From assembly GCA_002772825.1 (NCBI GenBank), contig PFDM01000015.1, forward strand, positions 1 to 14,947: 14,947 nt of DNA, given 5' to 3'. The DNA is from Parcubacteria group bacterium CG10_big_fil_rev_8_21_14_0_10_38_31. GTDB taxonomy: Bacteria; Patescibacteriota; Minisyncoccia; GCA-002772825. The notes beneath the pieces were generated by a model that was not told the DNA's origin, made no database searches, and worked only from the letters and a program-made list of their open reading frames with translations. This document shows, piece by piece, positions 14,768-14,947 of the stretch; positions within the stretch are counted from its first letter, which is position 1, and each line of letters opens with the position of its first letter. Position numbers and translations under genes: made by a program.

Positions 14768-14796
14768 ATTGTAGATATAAAAACTTAATTTGTCTA
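14768..14796 (-). promoter_or_regulatory. Promoter of the PBP gene, near-leaderless
   Basis: On the minus strand TAGACA (14796-14791) and TACAAT (14773-14768), each 5 of 6 consensus, are 17 bases apart. Eight bases separate the -10 from the ATG at 14759, so the leader would be 0-2 nt. Confidence 0.6.
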
Positions 14797-14947
14797 TATA
14801 AATTCCGCCATTTTTATATTTTTAGTAATATATACATTGCTAATTTATGATTTATTAAAACACCAATTTCACAACATTTACATCTATTCTCATCTTAGGT
14901 AAATGTAATAACACCTTATTTTTTATAAGTTCTCAGTTTGAATAAAT
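14797..14947. other. Non-coding upstream region with an inverted repeat
   Basis: AT-rich sequence with no supported gene. ACATTTAC (14874-14881) and GTAAATGT (14899-14906) are exact inverted arms around 17 bases, operator-like or a weak hairpin. CTTAT/ATAAG arms around a T-run lie just beyond (about 14915-14929). The next gene is outside the window. Confidence 0.4.

Noticed and set aside
1..14947. CRISPR arrays, insertion sequences, transposases, integrases or defence systems
   Set aside because: No regularly spaced repeats, terminal inverted repeats around a transposase, or recognised defence or mobility genes were found in any frame.

Overview
The window is a bacterial chromosome segment around a replication origin. 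It is AT-rich, tightly packed and uses the standard genetic code (TGA ends yidC; tryptophan is TGG). Several traits together suggest a member of the Patescibacteria (Candidate Phyla Radiation), probably a Paceibacteria/Parcubacteria-type lineage: a short Oxa1-like YidC, a KhpB/Jag without its N-terminal domain, a DUF5663-like small protein, a large lineage-type orphan protein, no recF or gyrB after dnaN, and almost no Shine-Dalgarno sequences. This placement is inference from gene content, not from a phylogeny.

Layout. Positions 1-1066 (minus) hold the 5' part of a secreted LysM-LysM-M23 cell-wall peptidase, cut by the window edge. A divergent promoter region (1067-1309) separates it from a plus-strand cluster: a 973-residue orphan membrane-associated protein, a 102-residue DUF5663-like protein, a UvrD/PcrA helicase and the 16S rRNA dimethyltransferase KsgA. 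KsgA converges on the minus-strand rpmH-rnpA-yidC-khpB cluster (9071 down to 7304), the classic origin-flanking set. A roughly 200-base divergent control region leads to dnaA on the plus strand. The dnaA-dnaN intergenic region (10627-10852) looks like oriC: it has a perfect DnaA box followed by a TAA trinucleotide run resembling a DnaA-trio. dnaN is followed by a small DUF721/DciA-like gene, which converges with a 2-base gap on a minus-strand class A penicillin-binding protein (14759-12237). The last 188 bases are non-coding upstream sequence.

How the genes fit together. DnaA opens the origin, DnaN is the polymerase clamp, and the DciA-like protein may help load the replicative helicase. RnpA matures tRNA, L34 and KsgA serve the ribosome, YidC inserts membrane proteins and KhpB binds RNA. 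The PBP and the M23 peptidase build and cut peptidoglycan. PcrA acts in DNA repair and replication restart.

Most of the window is core housekeeping sequence, and I did not find a clearly new defence or mobile system. The points most worth following up are: the repeated placement of -10 boxes 6-8 bases before start codons (leaderless transcripts); the M23 gene with no normal start codon but a short ATG frame ending TTT-TGA just upstream in another frame; the compact origin element; a perfect 12-base-pair hairpin inside ksgA; and the large orphan protein.
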